Source: Eggerthellaceae bacterium (lineage in GTDB: Bacteria > Actinomycetota > Coriobacteriia > Coriobacteriales > Eggerthellaceae). Taken from it: a DNA stretch of 64,000 nt. Made by a program: the position numbers and the translations under genes. This document shows, one piece after another, positions 63,367 through 64,000 of the stretch. The DNA lies in NCBI GenBank assembly GCA_910575165.1, contig CAJTDS010000004.1, positions 166,398 to 230,397 of the forward strand, in the 5' to 3' direction. Under the pieces are notes generated by a model. It ran no database searches, was not told the DNA's origin, and saw only the letters and a list, made by a program, of their open reading frames with translations. Position 1 is the stretch's first letter. Every line of letters begins with the position of its first letter.

Positions 63367-63480
63367 CGCTGCAGCGCGTTTCTTCGCCCGGATTCGCGCA
63401 TCGCGCGGACGCGCTCCGGCCATCTTGTTGCCTGCGGTGCGGCGAGGGATGGTTGGCTGCTATGTTTTCGAAAAAAGTTC

Positions 63481-63509
63481 TTGCGCCGGCCTAGACGTTC
63501 CGCTAATAT
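63481..63509 (+). promoter_or_regulatory. Promoter of tRNA-Gly
   Basis: TTGCGC and TAATAT separated by 17 bp, 13 bases before the tRNA. Confidence 0.65.
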
Positions 63510-63522
63510 ATATCGTCGCAAC

Positions 63523-63598
63523 GCGGACATGGCTCAGCTGGTAGAGCACCACCTTGCCAAGGTGGGGGTCGCGGGTTCGAACCCCGTTGTCCGCTCCA
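63523..63598 (+). tRNA. tRNA-Gly(GCC), copy 1
   Basis: 76 bases; acceptor GCGGACA/TGTCCGC, anticodon loop TTGCCAA, T-loop TTCGAAC, encoded CCA. Identical to the copy at 63770. Confidence 0.95.
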
Positions 63599-63607
63599 TC
63601 GTCACAG

Positions 63608-63645
63608 AAGGCCGGTCATACCTAGCGCATTGGCCGGCCTTATCT
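63608..63645 (+). terminator. Terminator-like hairpin after the first tRNA-Gly
   Basis: AAGGCCGG and CCGGCCTT pair over 8 bp around an 18-base loop, then ATCT. Confidence 0.55.
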
Positions 63646-63664
63646 ATGGCGATCGATGCCTTAG

Positions 63665-63738
63665 GGCGACGTGGCCAAGTGGTAAGGCAGAGGCCTGCAA
63701 AGCCTTCACCCCCGGTTCGAATCCGGGCGTCGCCTCCA
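63665..63738 (+). tRNA. tRNA-Cys(GCA)
   Basis: 74 bases; acceptor GGCGACG/CGTCGCC, anticodon loop CTGCAAA, T-loop TTCGAAT, encoded CCA. Confidence 0.95.
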
Positions 63739-63769
63739 TCCTTCAGTTGCGCGAGGGTGGGTTGTCAAC

Positions 63770-63845
63770 GCGGACATGGCTCAGCTGGTAGAGCACCACC
63801 TTGCCAAGGTGGGGGTCGCGGGTTCGAACCCCGTTGTCCGCTCCA
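63770..63845 (+). tRNA. tRNA-Gly(GCC), copy 2
   Basis: Exact duplicate of the tRNA at 63523-63598, with 31 bases between it and tRNA-Cys. Confidence 0.95.
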
Positions 63846-63861
63846 TAAAAACGACTCTATG

Positions 63862-64000
63862 TTAGACCACCGTTGACACGCCCCAGTAATCCATGAAGGG
63901 GCGAAGCAGGTCGACGTAGCCGCGCCTCGTGGTCCGGTACGTTCCGGCCGACGCGTGGCGGAACAGCAGCTCGCGTCTGTCGGCGCCGCCCTTCTTGAAC
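63862..64000 (-). CDS. Partial hypothetical protein (C-terminus)
   Basis: A minus-strand frame enters from the right edge and ends with TAA at 63862. The visible 45 residues include RRELLFRHASAGTYRTTRRGY and end DYWGVSTVV. The family is not recognised. It ends 17 bases after tRNA-Gly, a position where integrated elements are common, but no integrase motif (R..HxxR..Y) can be seen in this short piece. Confidence 0.55.
   Translation of the reverse strand, partial: FKKGGADRRELLFRHASAGTYRTTRRGYVDLLRPFMDYWGVSTVV

Overview
The window is GC-rich bacterial chromosome, almost entirely protein-coding, with tight operons and frequent ATGA start/stop overlaps. Gene content and order suggest a Gram-positive actinobacterium of the class Coriobacteriia, probably an Eggerthellaceae member. 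The supporting evidence is the rapZ-yvcK-whiA cluster, a SecDF fusion, RNase J together with RNase Y, the ftsK-rodZ-rimO-pgsA/cinA-recA-recX-rny run, a TorD-like chaperone and zinc-ribbon/PASTA proteins. The species cannot be fixed from sequence reading alone.

Layout. 1-400: end of a probable integrated element (partial minus-strand gene, three 11-bp-phased repeats, a degenerate tRNA-Met 3' remnant with its terminator). 540-4335: secDF and a TorD-like chaperone. 4430-9992: a T-box-type leader with an attenuator, then ilvD-ilvB-ilvN-ilvC for branched-chain amino acids. 10169-12876: an island of two paralogous lipoproteins with a broken remnant between them and an AT-rich promoter. 12947-18245: uvrC, rapZ, yvcK, whiA. 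18334-19263: a lipid kinase on the minus strand, diverging from rnd. 19334-22970: rnd, a YugP-type protease, xseA, xseB. 23104-24321: ackA. 24346-29704: phoH, ybeY, dgkA, era, a PASTA protein, recO, a TSCPD protein.

29821-34359: a VanR/VanS-like two-component pair followed by a large secreted protein resembling pneumococcal phosphorylcholine esterase Pce (metallo-beta-lactamase domain plus choline-binding-type repeats). 34456-35831: a SAM-riboswitch-like leader and metK. 36019-36222: a cold shock protein. 36301-36617: three palindromic repeat elements of about 105-bp period in the convergent gap before queA. 36627-38683: queA and coaX on the minus strand. 38813-43729: an OPT transporter, dgt, dnaG. 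43850-47023: secG, rpsO, pnp. 47028-50752: dapB, dapA, RNase J. 50914-63155: ftsK, a RodZ-like protein, yajQ, rimO, a pgsA-cinA fusion, a LexA-box-controlled recA, recX, rny and a GHKL ATPase. 63249-63845: tRNA-Val, tRNA-Gly, tRNA-Cys, tRNA-Gly. The right edge cuts a minus-strand gene.

Most of the window is housekeeping. The most interesting parts are the VanRS-like/Pce-like locus, the structured repeats between cspA and queA, the lipoprotein pair, the T-box whose aligned specifier reads as an alanine codon, two candidate leaderless genes (uvrC, phoH) and the pgsA-cinA fusion.
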